Shown in pieces: positions 25,735-34,765 of a DNA stretch of 64,000 nt. The position numbers and the translations under genes are program-made. How positions within the stretch are numbered: the first letter of the stretch is position 1; each line of letters opens with the position of its first letter. Source of the stretch: AP-15 sp035538335 (GTDB taxonomy: Bacteria > Pseudomonadota > Alphaproteobacteria > ATCC43930 > CGMCC-115725); assembly GCA_035538335.1 (NCBI GenBank), contig DATLKN010000050.1:310001-374000 (forward strand), read 5' to 3'. Below the pieces are notes generated by a model. The model had not been told where the DNA came from, searched no databases, and was given only the letters and a program-made list of their open reading frames with translations.

Positions 25735-26498
25735 CACGATACCGGTTCGGCGGGCGAGGGGAGTTCGGCCGAGGCGGGCGCGCTTTCTTTGACGATTTCC
25801 GGCCGCCGCGCACGGCGCTGCAGCCACATGACGCCGAACAGGTCGACGATGCCGACGCCGAGCCGGTCGAGAACGCCGTAATTGGAGACGCCCTTTCGGC
25901 GCGGCCGATGGTTGACCGCAACCGAGCGCACCTCGCCGCCTTCGCGCAGCACCAGCGCCGGCAGAAAGCGGTGCATATGGTCGAAATAGGGAAGATCGAG
26001 AAAGAGCGCGCGCGGGAACAGTTTGAGGCCGCAACCGGTGTCGGGCGTGTCGTCGCCGAGGAGGCGGCGGCGGACCCCGTTCGCGATCCTTGACGCGGCG
26101 CGCTTCAAGCGGCTGTCCTGCCGCCGCGCCCGGTTGCCGGCGAGCAGCAGCGGCGGGGCCGCGGGCGCGGCTCGCGCGAGCTGCCACAGGTTCGGAATGT
26201 CGGCCGGATCGTTCTGCCCGTCGCCGTCGAGGGTGGCGATCCACGCCGCGCGCGCTGCCTTGACGCCGCTGCGAATTGCCGCACTCTGGCCGCAGCTGCG
26301 CCGATGCCGGACGAGCCGCAGCTGCCGCCTCGTCTCGGCGACGCGGCGGATCTCCTCGGCGGTCCCATCGCTGCTGCCGTCATCGACATAAAGGATTTCG
26401 TAGGCGAACAGCCCGTCGAGCGCCGCGCAAATCTCCGCGACGAGCGGCGCGATATTCGGGGCCTCGTTCTTTACCGGGATGACGACCGAGAGATCCAT
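25734..26498 (-). CDS. Family 2 glycosyltransferase, polyprenol-phosphate type
   Basis: 254 residues. GT-A fold: MDLSVVIPVKNEAPNIAPLV, ILYVDDGSSDGT, and the metal-binding TLDGDGQNDPADIP. This resembles dolichyl/undecaprenyl-phosphate mannose or glucose transferases (GtrB/ArnC/DPM group), here without their C-terminal membrane helices. That would make it cytoplasmic or peripheral. It is coupled by a one-base stop/start overlap to the TVP38-type membrane gene. Start at the ATG beginning MDLSV, since homology starts there; an in-frame ATG 24 codons upstream is less likely. Acceptor and sugar cannot be read from sequence. Confidence 0.85.
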   Translation of the reverse strand: MDLSVVIPVKNEAPNIAPLVAEICAALDGLFAYEILYVDDGSSDGTAEEIRRVAETRRQLRLVRHRRSCGQSAAIRSGVKAARAAWIATLDGDGQNDPADIPNLWQLARAAPAAPPLLLAGNRARRQDSRLKRAASRIANGVRRRLLGDDTPDTGCGLKLFPRALFLDLPYFDHMHRFLPALVLREGGEVRSVAVNHRPRRKGVSNYGVLDRLGVGIVDLFGVMWLQRRARRPEIVKESAPASAELPSPAEPVS

Positions 26499-26631
26499 GC
26501 GTCCGATGCCGCGGCGCTCGGGGCGCGGCCCGAGCGATCCGCCTTTTGCGATGCGGCGCCGATGTAGCATCTTTGCGCGGAACCGACAAACCGCATGATC
26601 GAGGGGGTAGCGTCGCAGTTTGAAGTTGTGC

Positions 26632-26948
26632 GGGCACCGCGCGTGCTTCGAGACGCGCCCGAGCGGGCGCTCCTCAGAGGCCGTGAAGGAATCGGATGAG
26701 CGCCGCGTGTCCTTCGAGACGGCCGCTCCGCGGCCTCCTCAGGATGACGATGTTCCCTTTTGCCATCAACGGCGCCTGCAGGGGCGTCTCCAAGCACACG
26801 GCACGGGAGTTCGACCGTTTCGCCAATTCCTTCACAGCCTCTCGGCATCACGATGTGCTTGATGGCATTAGGATAAGTCCTCATCCTGAGGTGCCTCGCG
26901 CAGCGAGGCCTCGAAGGACGCAAAGCGGCTCCCCGACCAAACCCAGAC
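26632..26948. repeat. B-type intergenic repeats, compound
   Basis: GCGTGCTTCGAGACGCGCCC, CTCCTCAGAGG, GTCCTTCGAGACGGCCGCTC, CCTCCTCAGGATGACG, then GATGGCATTAGGATAAG, CCTCATCCTGAGG and TGCCTCGCGCAGCGAGGC. This looks like two B-type units in a row, filling the gap between the glycosyltransferase start and the next small gene. No gene is seen in 26499-26970. Confidence 0.8.
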
Positions 26949-26970
26949 ACTACCGATCGAGGAGTATAAC

Positions 26971-27129
26971 TTGCCTGAAGACACTGCCGTTCTCGCGCCG
27001 TCCGCCGCGGCTTCGACCCTCGAGGGCTGGGGCGTCGGCGCGCCGCGTTTCGACCTCCTCGGGCTGTCGCCGCTCGCCTTTTGCGTCGGCGTCGTCGGCG
27101 AGCTCGGCGCCTACGTCTATCCCCGCTGA
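26971..27129 (+). CDS. Possible 52-residue protein, unknown
   Basis: TTG start with GGAG eight bases upstream (CGAGGAGTATAAC). The predicted peptide starts (M)PEDTAVLAPSAAASTLEGW and ends in GVVGELGAYVYPR, with one Cys. Third codon positions are nearly all G or C, as in real genes here, and the frame is isolated between two repeats. I do not recognise the family. It could be a real short protein, a leader peptide or a remnant. Confidence 0.4.
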   Translation: MPEDTAVLAPSAAASTLEGWGVGAPRFDLLGLSPLAFCVGVVGELGAYVYPR

Positions 27130-27210
27130 CGCGCCGCTTCGAATCGCGTCCCGGCGGCTCGGCGTCGATGCGCCGGCGGTGTGAACCTGACGCTTGATAA
27201 CGGAGTTCCG

Positions 27211-27276
27211 GCGATCCAGATTGCTTCGCTTCGCTCGCAATGACAGGCGCGGGTTGTCATTGCGAGGAGCATCCGG
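27211..27276. repeat. A-type palindromic repeat
   Basis: CCAGATTGCTTCGCTTCGCT, CGCAATGACA, then TTGTCATTGCGAGGAGCATC. Outward-facing arms as in the copy at 19375, shortened on the right. Confidence 0.8.
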
Positions 27277-27313
27277 CAGCAGGCCGGAATAGGCGACCGC
27301 GGGAGGGCGCAGC

Positions 27314-28537
27314 ATGCAGGCGGATTACATCATCATCGGGGCGGGCTCGGCCGGCTGCGTGCTGGCCAACCGGTTGACCGAGGACCCGGCGACCCGGGTG
27401 TTGCTGATCGAGGCCGGCGGGCGCGACTGGAACCCGCTCATTCACGTCCCGGCCGGCTTCTTCAAGATGCTCGACCATGACACGCTGACCTGGAAGTTTC
27501 GCGCCGAGCCCGACCCCGGCACCGCCGGCCGCGCCATCGTCTACACGCGCGGGCGGGTGATCGGCGGCTCCTCCTCGATCAACGGGCTCATCTACATCCG
27601 CGGCCAACCCGAGGATTACGATCACTGGGCACAGCTCGGCAACCGCGGCTGGTCGTGGGAGGATTGCCTGCCTTATTTCCGCAAGGCCGAGCGCTGGGAG
27701 GGCGAAGGCAGCGAGGTGCGCGGCAAGGACGGGCCGCTCCTCACCTCGAAGACCGATCGGCCGCCGATCTGCGCCACTGTGCTCGAGGCCGGCAAACAGC
27801 TCGGGCTCGAATACCGCGAGGACCTCAACGACCTGCCGTCCGGCCATAAGGACTGCATCGGCTGGTGCCAGCAGACCCGCGCCGGCAGGCGCCGCGCCTC
27901 GGCCGCGCGCAAGGGCATGCTGACCTACAGCCCTTCGATCGTCGCCGCCTCGATCAAGGTGATCGAGGAATCGGCGACGCCCGACACGCAGGTCACCTTC
28001 GCGCCGGGCAGCTTCAAGGGCGGCCAGATGGGCGCGCTCGAAGAGACGCCCGGCCTCTCCGCCGGCGCCTGGCAGATGCGGCCCTTGTCGCGCGGCTATG
28101 TCGAGGCGAAGTCGAGCCGCCCCGGCGACATGCCGGCGATCAACCCGCGCTACCTCTCGGAGGAAAGCGACCGCCGCGCCATCGTCGGCGGCCTGCGCTT
28201 CGCCCGGCGGATGTTCGCCGCAGCGGCGCTGCGCCCGTTCGTCCGCGAGGAGAGCCTGCCGGGCCCGCAGGTCGAGAGCGAGGATGAACTGCTCGACTAC
28301 GCGCGGCGCAACGGCGGCACCTGCTATCACGCCAGCTGCACCTGCATGATGGGGCAGCACCCGATGGCCGTCGTCGATGACGAATTGCGCGTGCACGGGC
28401 TCGACGGATTGCGCGTCATCGACACCTCGGTGATGCCGGCCGTCACCTCGACCAACACCAATGCGCCGACCATCATGATCGCCGAGAAGGGCGCGACCTT
28501 CATAAGGGGTGCCGTGCGGCAGCGATTGGCGGCGTAG
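27314..28537 (+). CDS. GMC oxidoreductase with an internal deletion
   Basis: 407 residues against the usual 530-550. FAD-binding N-terminus DYIIIGAGSAGCVLANRL, then RGRVIGGSSSINGLIYIRG, and a complete C-terminal domain with CTCMMGQHPMAVVDDELRVH, VIDTSVMPAVTSTNTNAPT. In full-length relatives I would expect, after the RRRASAAR region (about residue 195), the block with the second FAD contact (GGAINSPQLLMLSGIG) before the GMLTYSPSIVAASIKV segment. Here these two are joined directly, so about 130 residues are missing in frame. The enzyme is probably inactive or has a changed substrate site. Family assignment is strong; the deletion is inferred from remembered relatives. Confidence 0.8.
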   Translation: MQADYIIIGAGSAGCVLANRLTEDPATRVLLIEAGGRDWNPLIHVPAGFFKMLDHDTLTWKFRAEPDPGTAGRAIVYTRGRVIGGSSSINGLIYIRGQPEDYDHWAQLGNRGWSWEDCLPYFRKAERWEGEGSEVRGKDGPLLTSKTDRPPICATVLEAGKQLGLEYREDLNDLPSGHKDCIGWCQQTRAGRRRASAARKGMLTYSPSIVAASIKVIEESATPDTQVTFAPGSFKGGQMGALEETPGLSAGAWQMRPLSRGYVEAKSSRPGDMPAINPRYLSEESDRRAIVGGLRFARRMFAAAALRPFVREESLPGPQVESEDELLDYARRNGGTCYHASCTCMMGQHPMAVVDDELRVHGLDGLRVIDTSVMPAVTSTNTNAPTIMIAEKGATFIRGAVRQRLAA

Positions 28538-28544
28538 CAAAGGG

Positions 28545-28635
28545 CTGTCATTGCGAGGAGCCGCAGGCGCCGCGGCAATCCCGCAGGCTCGGTGGCCGTC
28601 GGCAAGAGATTGCTTCGCTGCGCTCGCAATGACAA
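28545..28635. repeat. A-type palindromic repeat
   Basis: CTGTCATTGCGAGGAGCCGC ... GGCAATCCCG ... AGAGATTGCTTCGCTGCGCT, CGCAATGACA. Inward arms, like the copy at 11594. It lies between the GMC gene and the amine-oxidase-like gene and ends ten bases before the latter's start. Confidence 0.88.
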
Positions 28636-28644
28636 AAAGGCGCG

Positions 28645-29916
28645 ATGCAATCGCATTTCCTGATCGTCGGCGCGGGCGCGGCGGGCTTGATGGCCGGCCG
28701 CGAACTCGCCCGCGCCGGCCAGCGGGTGACGATCCTCGAAGCGCGCGAGCGCTGCGGCGGCCGCATCTATCCGCTGTCGCAGGAGGAGTTCGGCTACCCG
28801 GCCGAGGGCGGCGCCGAATTTGTGCACGGCGCGGCGCCGGTGACCCGGGCGCTGTTGCGCGAGGCCGGGCTGTCGCTGCAGCGGCGGCAGGGCACGCGCT
28901 GGAGCACCCGCACGGGGGCGCTGTTGCCGGACGACCGCTCGGTGCCGCATGCCGGCCGGTTTTACGAGGCGCTGAGCGAGGTCAAGGCAGATCTGCCGAT
29001 CGCCGAGTTTCTCGAGGCGCATTTCGGCGATCCGCGATACGCCGAGCTGCGGCGGTCGATCACCCGCATGGTCGAGGGCTACGACGCGGCCGATCCGGGC
29101 CGCATCAGCACCTTCGCGATCCGCGACGAATGGCTGGCCCGCGACGACGGCGAGCACGGGCGGATCGCCGAGGGCTATGGCGCGCTCGCCGATTATCTCG
29201 CCGCGCAATGCCGCAGCCGCGGCGCCGTGCTGCGTCTCGGCGCCGAGGTGACGGCCATCGAGGAGCGGCACGGCCGGATTGCCGCACGCTGCCGGGACGG
29301 CGCCCTCTTCGAGGCCGATGCCGCGATCCTGACCCTGCCGCTGCCGCTCCTCGACGAGATCGCGCTGCCGCCGGAGCAGTGGGGGCGGGCGGCGGCCGCC
29401 GCCGATATCGGCTACGGCAACGTCGTCAAGATCCTGCTGCGGTTCACCGCAAAATGGTGGACGGGCCGCAGCGGCCGGGACCTGTCCGACCTGTCGTTCC
29501 TCATTTCCGACGCGGCGGTCCCGACCTGGTGGACGCAGCACCCGGCCGAATATCCGGTGCTGACGGGGTGGTACGCCGGCCCCAAGGCCGACCAGGTGTC
29601 GTCATTGAGCGAAGCCGAGCTCGTCGAGATGGGGCTCGCCTCGCTCGCCGAGATTTTCGCGCTGCCGCCGGATCGCCTGCGAAACGGGCTCGTCGCTTCG
29701 CGCGCGATCAACTGGGGCAACGACCCGTTCGCACGCGGCGCCTATTCCTATGCGACGCCCAGGACACGCGAAGCTCAGTCGATGCTCGGCAAGCCGGAGG
29801 GCGCCATATGCTTTTCCGGCGAGGCGCTCTATGCGGGCCCCGACATGGGCACCGTCGAGGCGGCGCTGGCGAGCGGCCGCGACGCGGCGCAGGCCATCCT
29901 CGCGGGCGGCGCATAG
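28645..29916 (+). CDS. Flavin-containing amine oxidase-like protein
   Basis: 423 residues. The N-terminal FAD-binding motif is FLIVGAGAAGLMAGRELARA, followed by ILEARERCGGRIYPL and GGAEFVHG, as in monoamine and polyamine oxidases. The C-terminus has FSGEALYAGPDMGTVEAALASG, the second FAD contact. Flavin-dependent oxidation of an amine is likely; the substrate is unknown. ATG start with AAAAAGG upstream, at the end of an A-type repeat. No signal peptide is evident. Confidence 0.88.
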   Translation: MQSHFLIVGAGAAGLMAGRELARAGQRVTILEARERCGGRIYPLSQEEFGYPAEGGAEFVHGAAPVTRALLREAGLSLQRRQGTRWSTRTGALLPDDRSVPHAGRFYEALSEVKADLPIAEFLEAHFGDPRYAELRRSITRMVEGYDAADPGRISTFAIRDEWLARDDGEHGRIAEGYGALADYLAAQCRSRGAVLRLGAEVTAIEERHGRIAARCRDGALFEADAAILTLPLPLLDEIALPPEQWGRAAAAADIGYGNVVKILLRFTAKWWTGRSGRDLSDLSFLISDAAVPTWWTQHPAEYPVLTGWYAGPKADQVSSLSEAELVEMGLASLAEIFALPPDRLRNGLVASRAINWGNDPFARGAYSYATPRTREAQSMLGKPEGAICFSGEALYAGPDMGTVEAALASGRDAAQAILAGGA

Positions 29917-29929
29917 GGTCAGAGTTTGC

Positions 29930-30130
29930 GAAGGAATCGGAAAACGGTGCGCTGCACGAACATCCTGCGTCCTTCGAGACGGCGCTCCGCGCCTCCTCAG
30001 GATGAGGTAGTTCTTTAATGGCATTAAGAAAAAACCTCATCTCCGGCCTTCGCCGGGACAGGCTCTGAGGAAGCCGCGGGGCGGCTGTCTCGAAGGACGC
30101 ACGGCGCCGGTCCCGGCTGCCGACCGAAAC
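29930..30130. repeat. B-type intergenic repeat
   Basis: CGAAGGAATCGGAAAACGGT, CGTCCTTCGAGACGGCGCTC, CGCGCCTCCTCAGGATGAGG, TAATGGCATTAAGAAAAAAC, CTCATC, CCGGCCTTCGCCGGG, and GCTGTCTCGAAGGACGCACG. Very close to the copy at 17608. It fills the gap between convergent gene ends. Confidence 0.85.
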
Positions 30131-30142
30131 ATTCACACGCTC

Positions 30143-31585
30143 TCAGTAGTCGACCCAGGCGATGCGCAGGATGTTGGTGGCGCCTGGCGTGCCGAAGGGG
30201 ACGCCGGCGGTGATGACGACGCGCTGCCCCGCTTCGGCGACGCCTTCGCTATGCGCGATGCGCACCGCCTTCTGCACCATGTCGCCGAAATTCTTCACGT
30301 CGCTCGTGTGGACGCAGTACGCGCCCCATAAGAGCGCCAGCCGCCGCGCCGTCGCGAGGTTCGAGGTCAGCACCAGAATCGGCGCCGCCGGCCGCTCGCG
30401 CGCCGCTCTCAGCGCGGTTGCGCCCGAGGTCGTGTAGGAGACGATGGCGGCGGCGCCGACGGTGCGCGCGACCTGGCAGGCGGCGGCGCTGATCGCGTCC
30501 GGGTCGGTGTGCTCGTGCTCGATGCGGGTGCCTTCGAGGATCGAGAAATAGAGCGGATCCTCCTGCACGCGCGAGGCGATGCGGTCCATCATTGCCACCG
30601 CCTCGACCGGGTATTGCCCGGCCGCCGTCTCGGCCGACAGCATGACCGCGTCCGCCCCCTCGTAGACCGCGGTCGCGACGTCGGAAGCCTCCGCCCGCGT
30701 CGGGGTCGGCGAGGAGATCATCGATTCGAGCATCTGCGTCGCCACGATGACCGGCTTGCCGACGAGCCGGCAGGCGTGGATCACCTGCTTCTGCACGCTC
30801 GGCACGTCCTCGGGCGGCATCTCGACGCCGAGATCGCCGCGCGCCACCATCAGCGCGTCGGCGAGGTCGATGATCTCGTCGAGCCGGGCGATCGCGGCGG
30901 GCTTTTCGAGCTTGACCATGATGCCGGCGCGCCCGGCGACGAGCTTCTTGCCCTCGGCGACGTCGTCGGGCCGCTGCACGAAGGAAAGCGCCACCCAATC
31001 GGCGCCGTGCGCGAGCGCAAAAGCGAGGTCGGCCCGGTCCTTTTCGGTCACCGCCGAGATCGGCAGCACGACATTGGGCACGTTGACGCCCTTGCGGTCC
31101 GACAATGTGCCGCCGACGAGGCAGCGCGTCGCGGCGAAATCCGGGCCGCAAGCCTCGACCTTGAGGCGCACCTTGCCGTCGTCGATCAAGAGTTCGGTCG
31201 CGGGGCGCAGTGCCGCGAAGATTTCCGGATGCGGCAGCGGCGCGCGCTTCCGGTCGCCGGGCGCCGGCGCGAGGTCGAGACGGAACTGCTGCCCGGCGGC
31301 GAGCGCCACCGGCCCGCCGGCAAACGTCCCGAGCCGCAATTTCGGGCCCTGCAGATCGGCGAGAATGCCGATCGGCCGCCCGGTTTCGCCTTCGATCTGG
31401 CGGATCGCCGCGAAGCGCGCGCCATGATCGGCGTGCGTGCCGTGGCTGAAATTGAGGCGGAAGACATCGACGCCGGCCGCGAACAGGGCGCGGATTTCGT
31501 CGAGCCCGGAACTCGCCGGACCGAGCGTCGCGACGATCTTGGCGCTGCGCCGCCGCCGCATCGCGTTGTCGAGAACCCGCTTCAT
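30143..31585 (-). CDS. pyk: Pyruvate kinase
   Basis: 480 residues, normal for bacterial PK. Motifs: AKIVATLGPASSGLDEIRAL, DVFRLNFSHGTHADH, ILADLQGPKLRLG, the active-site IMVKLEKPAAI, MVARGDLGVEMPPEDVP and VIVATQMLESMISSPTPTRA. The enzyme converts phosphoenolpyruvate and ADP to pyruvate and ATP. It follows glycerate 2-kinase in the same direction, 114 bases apart, an arrangement that links glycerate entry with lower glycolysis. Start at 31585 is tentative; a second ATG is at 31561. Confidence 0.96.
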   Translation of the reverse strand: MKRVLDNAMRRRRSAKIVATLGPASSGLDEIRALFAAGVDVFRLNFSHGTHADHGARFAAIRQIEGETGRPIGILADLQGPKLRLGTFAGGPVALAAGQQFRLDLAPAPGDRKRAPLPHPEIFAALRPATELLIDDGKVRLKVEACGPDFAATRCLVGGTLSDRKGVNVPNVVLPISAVTEKDRADLAFALAHGADWVALSFVQRPDDVAEGKKLVAGRAGIMVKLEKPAAIARLDEIIDLADALMVARGDLGVEMPPEDVPSVQKQVIHACRLVGKPVIVATQMLESMISSPTPTRAEASDVATAVYEGADAVMLSAETAAGQYPVEAVAMMDRIASRVQEDPLYFSILEGTRIEHEHTDPDAISAAACQVARTVGAAAIVSYTTSGATALRAARERPAAPILVLTSNLATARRLALLWGAYCVHTSDVKNFGDMVQKAVRIAHSEGVAEAGQRVVITAGVPFGTPGATNILRIAWVDY

Positions 31586-31699
31586 CGCCGCTGAACTATG
31601 CCTGTCCGCGCAAAACCAGGCACGTCATGCCCGGACTTGCTCTGGTCAAGCCCGGCCAAGACGAATAGGAGAATCGCTCGAGGCATGTGAAATCCGCTT

Positions 31700-32989
31700 T
31701 CAACTCACCAGGACCGCGCGGAAATCGTTGACGTTGGTCAGCGTCGGGCCGGTCACGACGAGGTCGCCCAGGGCGGCGAAAAACCCGTACCCGTCGTTCG
31801 CGGCGAGCGCCGATTTCGCCGACACGCCGCGAGCGGCGGCGCGGGCGACGCTGTCGGGATACAATATCGCTCCGGCATTGTCTTGCGTGCCGTCGATGCC
31901 GTCGGTGTCGCAGGCGAGCGCGCAGATGCCCGGGGCGCCGTCGAGCGCGACCGCGAGCGCCAAGAGGAACTCGGCGTTGCGCCCGCCGCGGCCCTTGCCC
32001 CTGACGGTGACGGTCGTCTCGCCGCCCGACAGCAATACCGCCGGCGGCCGCACGATCTCTTCCCCGACCCGGAACGCGCCGGCCCGCAATTGCAAGGCGA
32101 TCGCGGCATGCACGAGCGCGACCTCGCGCGCCTCGCCCTCGATGCGGTCGCTGAGGACGATCGGCGTGACCGCCGCACGGGTTGCCGCCGCAGCGGCGGC
32201 CGTCAGCGAGACCTGCGGGCTCGCGATCAATTCCCAGCGGCAGCGGGCGAAAGCGGGGCTGCCCGGCTTCGGCGTCTCGTCGGCGCCGGCTGCGAGATGG
32301 GCGATGACGCCGCGCGGCTCGTCGATGCCGTATTTTTCGAGCACGCCGCGGGCGTCGGCAAAGCTCGTCGGATCGGGCACCGTCGGCCCCGACGCGATGA
32401 CCGCCGGATCGTCGCCGGGCACGTCCGAAATGGCGAGCGTCGTGACGATCGCCGGCGCCGCGGCGGCGGCGAGCCGGCCGCCCTTGATCGCCGACAGGTG
32501 CTTGCGCACCGTGTTGATCTCGGCGATCGTTGCGCCGCAGCGCAAGAGGGCCCGCGTGACGGCCTGCTTGTCGGCGAGCGCCAGCCCCGGCGCCGGCAGC
32601 GACAACAGCGCCGAGCCGCCGCCCGAGGCGAGAAAGACGAGCTGGTCGTCGGCCCCGAGACCGCGGGCGAGATCGAGGATGCGCGCGGCCGCCTTTTCGC
32701 CCGCGGCATCGGGAACCGGATGGCCGGCCTCGGCGATTTCGATGCGCTCGCAGGCGACCGCATGGCCGTAGCGCGTCACGACCAGCCCTTCGAGGGGAGC
32801 CTCCCAGGCCTGCTCGAAGGCGCGCGCCATCGCCGCCGAGGCCTTGCCGGCGCCGACGACGAGCGTGCGGCCGCGCACCCTCTGCGGCAGATGCCCGGCG
32901 AGCGCGTGCGACGGTTCGGCGGCGGCGAGCGCGGCCTCGAACAACTTATGTAAGATCTCGCCCGACCCCTGATGACCGCCGCCGCCCAT
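31700..32989 (-). CDS. Glycerate 2-kinase (MOFRL family)
   Basis: 429 residues. N-terminal glycerate kinase domain VVGAGKASAAMARAFEQAW, FLASGGGSALLSLPA, TVRKHLSAIKGGRLA, and a C-terminal MOFRL domain with GGETTVTVRGKGRGGRNAEF and LACDTDGIDGTQDNAGA. It phosphorylates D-glycerate to 2-phosphoglycerate, the substrate of enolase, so it links glycolate/glyoxylate use to glycolysis with the adjacent pyruvate kinase. The ATG giving MGGGG was chosen since an upstream ATG (33025) adds a basic, unmatched segment. It is divergent from the Deg/Htr gene by 101 bases. Confidence 0.92.
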   Translation of the reverse strand: MGGGGHQGSGEILHKLFEAALAAAEPSHALAGHLPQRVRGRTLVVGAGKASAAMARAFEQAWEAPLEGLVVTRYGHAVACERIEIAEAGHPVPDAAGEKAAARILDLARGLGADDQLVFLASGGGSALLSLPAPGLALADKQAVTRALLRCGATIAEINTVRKHLSAIKGGRLAAAAAPAIVTTLAISDVPGDDPAVIASGPTVPDPTSFADARGVLEKYGIDEPRGVIAHLAAGADETPKPGSPAFARCRWELIASPQVSLTAAAAAATRAAVTPIVLSDRIEGEAREVALVHAAIALQLRAGAFRVGEEIVRPPAVLLSGGETTVTVRGKGRGGRNAEFLLALAVALDGAPGICALACDTDGIDGTQDNAGAILYPDSVARAAARGVSAKSALAANDGYGFFAALGDLVVTGPTLTNVNDFRAVLVS

Positions 32990-33090
32990 CGCGTCATTAT
33001 TCCGTCTTGCCAAGCGCCGCCGCATTTCATATCGAGCGGCCGGGAAAGGCCAGCACGTCTTGGCGCCGGCTGACGGGAAGGAGAGTTCGG

Positions 33091-34557
33091 GTGAGGCTTT
33101 TCGGCCGCCGCTGTGCGACGCTCGCGGCCTTCCTGGCGCTCTTCGCCGTGGCGGCGCCGGCTGTCGGCGACGCTCCGCACGCGCCCTTCTCGCAGGTCTT
33201 CGCCAACCTCGCCGGCAAGCTGCTCGGCGTCGTCGTCAATATTTCGACGACCGAGGCGCCGCAGGCGCCGAAGAACCCGCCGGCCGACGGAGAGCCGAGG
33301 CCGCAAGCGCCGCTCGACCAGTTCTTCCGCGACTTCTTCGGGGAGAAAGGGCCGCCCGGCGCGCTTGGGCCGTCGGCTCCCCGCGTCGCCTCGCTCGGCT
33401 CCGGCTTCATCGTCGACCCGTCCGGCCTGATCGTCACCAACAACCATGTGATCGCCAATGCCGAGCAGATCATGGTGACGCTGTCCGACAATACGAGCCT
33501 GCAAGCCAAGGTCGTCGGCCGCGACCCGGTCAGCGACCTGGCGCTACTCAAAATCGATCCGAAAAAGCCGCTGCCGGCCGCCTCCTGGGGCGATTCGGCG
33601 AAAGTGGCGGTCGGCGATTGGGTGCTCGCTATCGGCAACCCGTTCGGGCTCGGCGGCACCGTCACTTCCGGCATCATCTCGGCGACGGCGCGCGACATCC
33701 ACGCCGGCCCCTATGACGATTTCCTGCAGACCGACGCCTCGATCAACCGCGGCAACTCGGGCGGGCCGATGTTCAACCTCGATGGCCAGGTGATCGGCAT
33801 CAACACCGCGATCTTCACGCCCTCCGGCGGCTCGATCGGCATCGGCTTCGCGATCCCGTCCGCCTATGCCCGGCCGATCATCGATCAGCTGAAATCGACC
33901 GGGAAGGTCGAGCGCGGCTGGATCGGCGCGCGCATCCAGCCGATGACGGACGCGCTCGCCGAAGCGGTCGGGCTGAAGAAGGGGCAGGGCGCGATGGTCG
34001 CGGCGATCGACCGCGACAGCCCGGCCGCTGCGGCAAAGCTCGCGCCGGGCGACGTCATTCTCGACTACGACGGCAAGCCGGTCGCCCAGAGCCGCGAGCT
34101 GCCGCGGCTGGTCGCCGCCACGACGCCCGGCAAGACCGTCAAGGTGACGATCTGGCGCTACGGCAAACAGGAGGCGATCGCCGTCAAGGTGGCGGAACTC
34201 AACCCGAATCGACCGGTCCCGCCGCCGCCGCAGCCGGCGACGCCGAAGCCGCCGCCCGCCGTCGAGGCGCTCGGCCTCAAGCTGTCGCGGCTGACCGCGC
34301 CGCTGCGCAAGCAATATTCGATCCCGGACGCGACGCAGGGCGTCGTCGTAACCGAGGTGCCGCAAAATTCTCCGGCGGCGGCGCAGGGGCTGCGGCCGGG
34401 CGATCTGATCGTCGCCGTCGGCGGCCGGCCGGTCGTCTCGCCGGACGAGGTGAAGCGCAGCGCCGCGGCGGCTCAAAAAAGCGGCAAGAAGAACCTGCTG
34501 GTGCGCGTCAAGCGCGACGGCAGCGCCCGCTTTTTCGCGCTTCCGGTGGCGGGCTAG
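33091..34557 (+). CDS. Deg/Htr family serine protease
   Basis: 488 residues. GTG start with GGAAGGAGAG upstream. Signal peptide (LAAFLALFAVAAPAVG), then a trypsin-like domain with the triad His119 (TNNHVIA), Asp149 (PVSDLALLK), Ser223 (GNSGGPMF), and two PDZ domains (about 265-365 and 400-480) separated by a proline-rich linker. Periplasmic quality-control protease and chaperone of the DegP/DegQ type. A second paralogue lies 8 kb downstream on the other strand. Here the loop before the catalytic domain is longer and Pro-rich. Confidence 0.94.
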   Translation: MRLFGRRCATLAAFLALFAVAAPAVGDAPHAPFSQVFANLAGKLLGVVVNISTTEAPQAPKNPPADGEPRPQAPLDQFFRDFFGEKGPPGALGPSAPRVASLGSGFIVDPSGLIVTNNHVIANAEQIMVTLSDNTSLQAKVVGRDPVSDLALLKIDPKKPLPAASWGDSAKVAVGDWVLAIGNPFGLGGTVTSGIISATARDIHAGPYDDFLQTDASINRGNSGGPMFNLDGQVIGINTAIFTPSGGSIGIGFAIPSAYARPIIDQLKSTGKVERGWIGARIQPMTDALAEAVGLKKGQGAMVAAIDRDSPAAAAKLAPGDVILDYDGKPVAQSRELPRLVAATTPGKTVKVTIWRYGKQEAIAVKVAELNPNRPVPPPPQPATPKPPPAVEALGLKLSRLTAPLRKQYSIPDATQGVVVTEVPQNSPAAAQGLRPGDLIVAVGGRPVVSPDEVKRSAAAAQKSGKKNLLVRVKRDGSARFFALPVAG

Positions 34558-34590
34558 GGCACTTACCGTGCAGCTTGAACCACTTTGTTC

Positions 34591-34660
34591 GTCTTGGCCG
34601 GGCTTAGCCTGGCTTGACCCGGCCATCCATGGACCCGCGGGCCAAGCCCGCGGGAGACGG
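34591..34660. repeat. E-type intergenic repeat
   Basis: GTCTTGGCCGGGCTTAGCC, TGGCTTGACCCGGCCATCC, then GACCCGCGGGCCAAGCCCGC. Related short runs are at 31624-31668 (CCCGGACTTGCTCTGGTCAA) and 57296-57356 (CCCCGGGCTTGGCCCCGGGG). It lies between convergent genes. Confidence 0.55.
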
Positions 34661-34765
34661 ACTTTTTTTGCGGATACAGCCGAACGGAAAATGCTCTAGC
34701 GGGCGGGCCGCCGGCCCCTCACGCACCCGCGGCGAAGCCGTGGGGCGGGGGTGAGGGACTGAATC

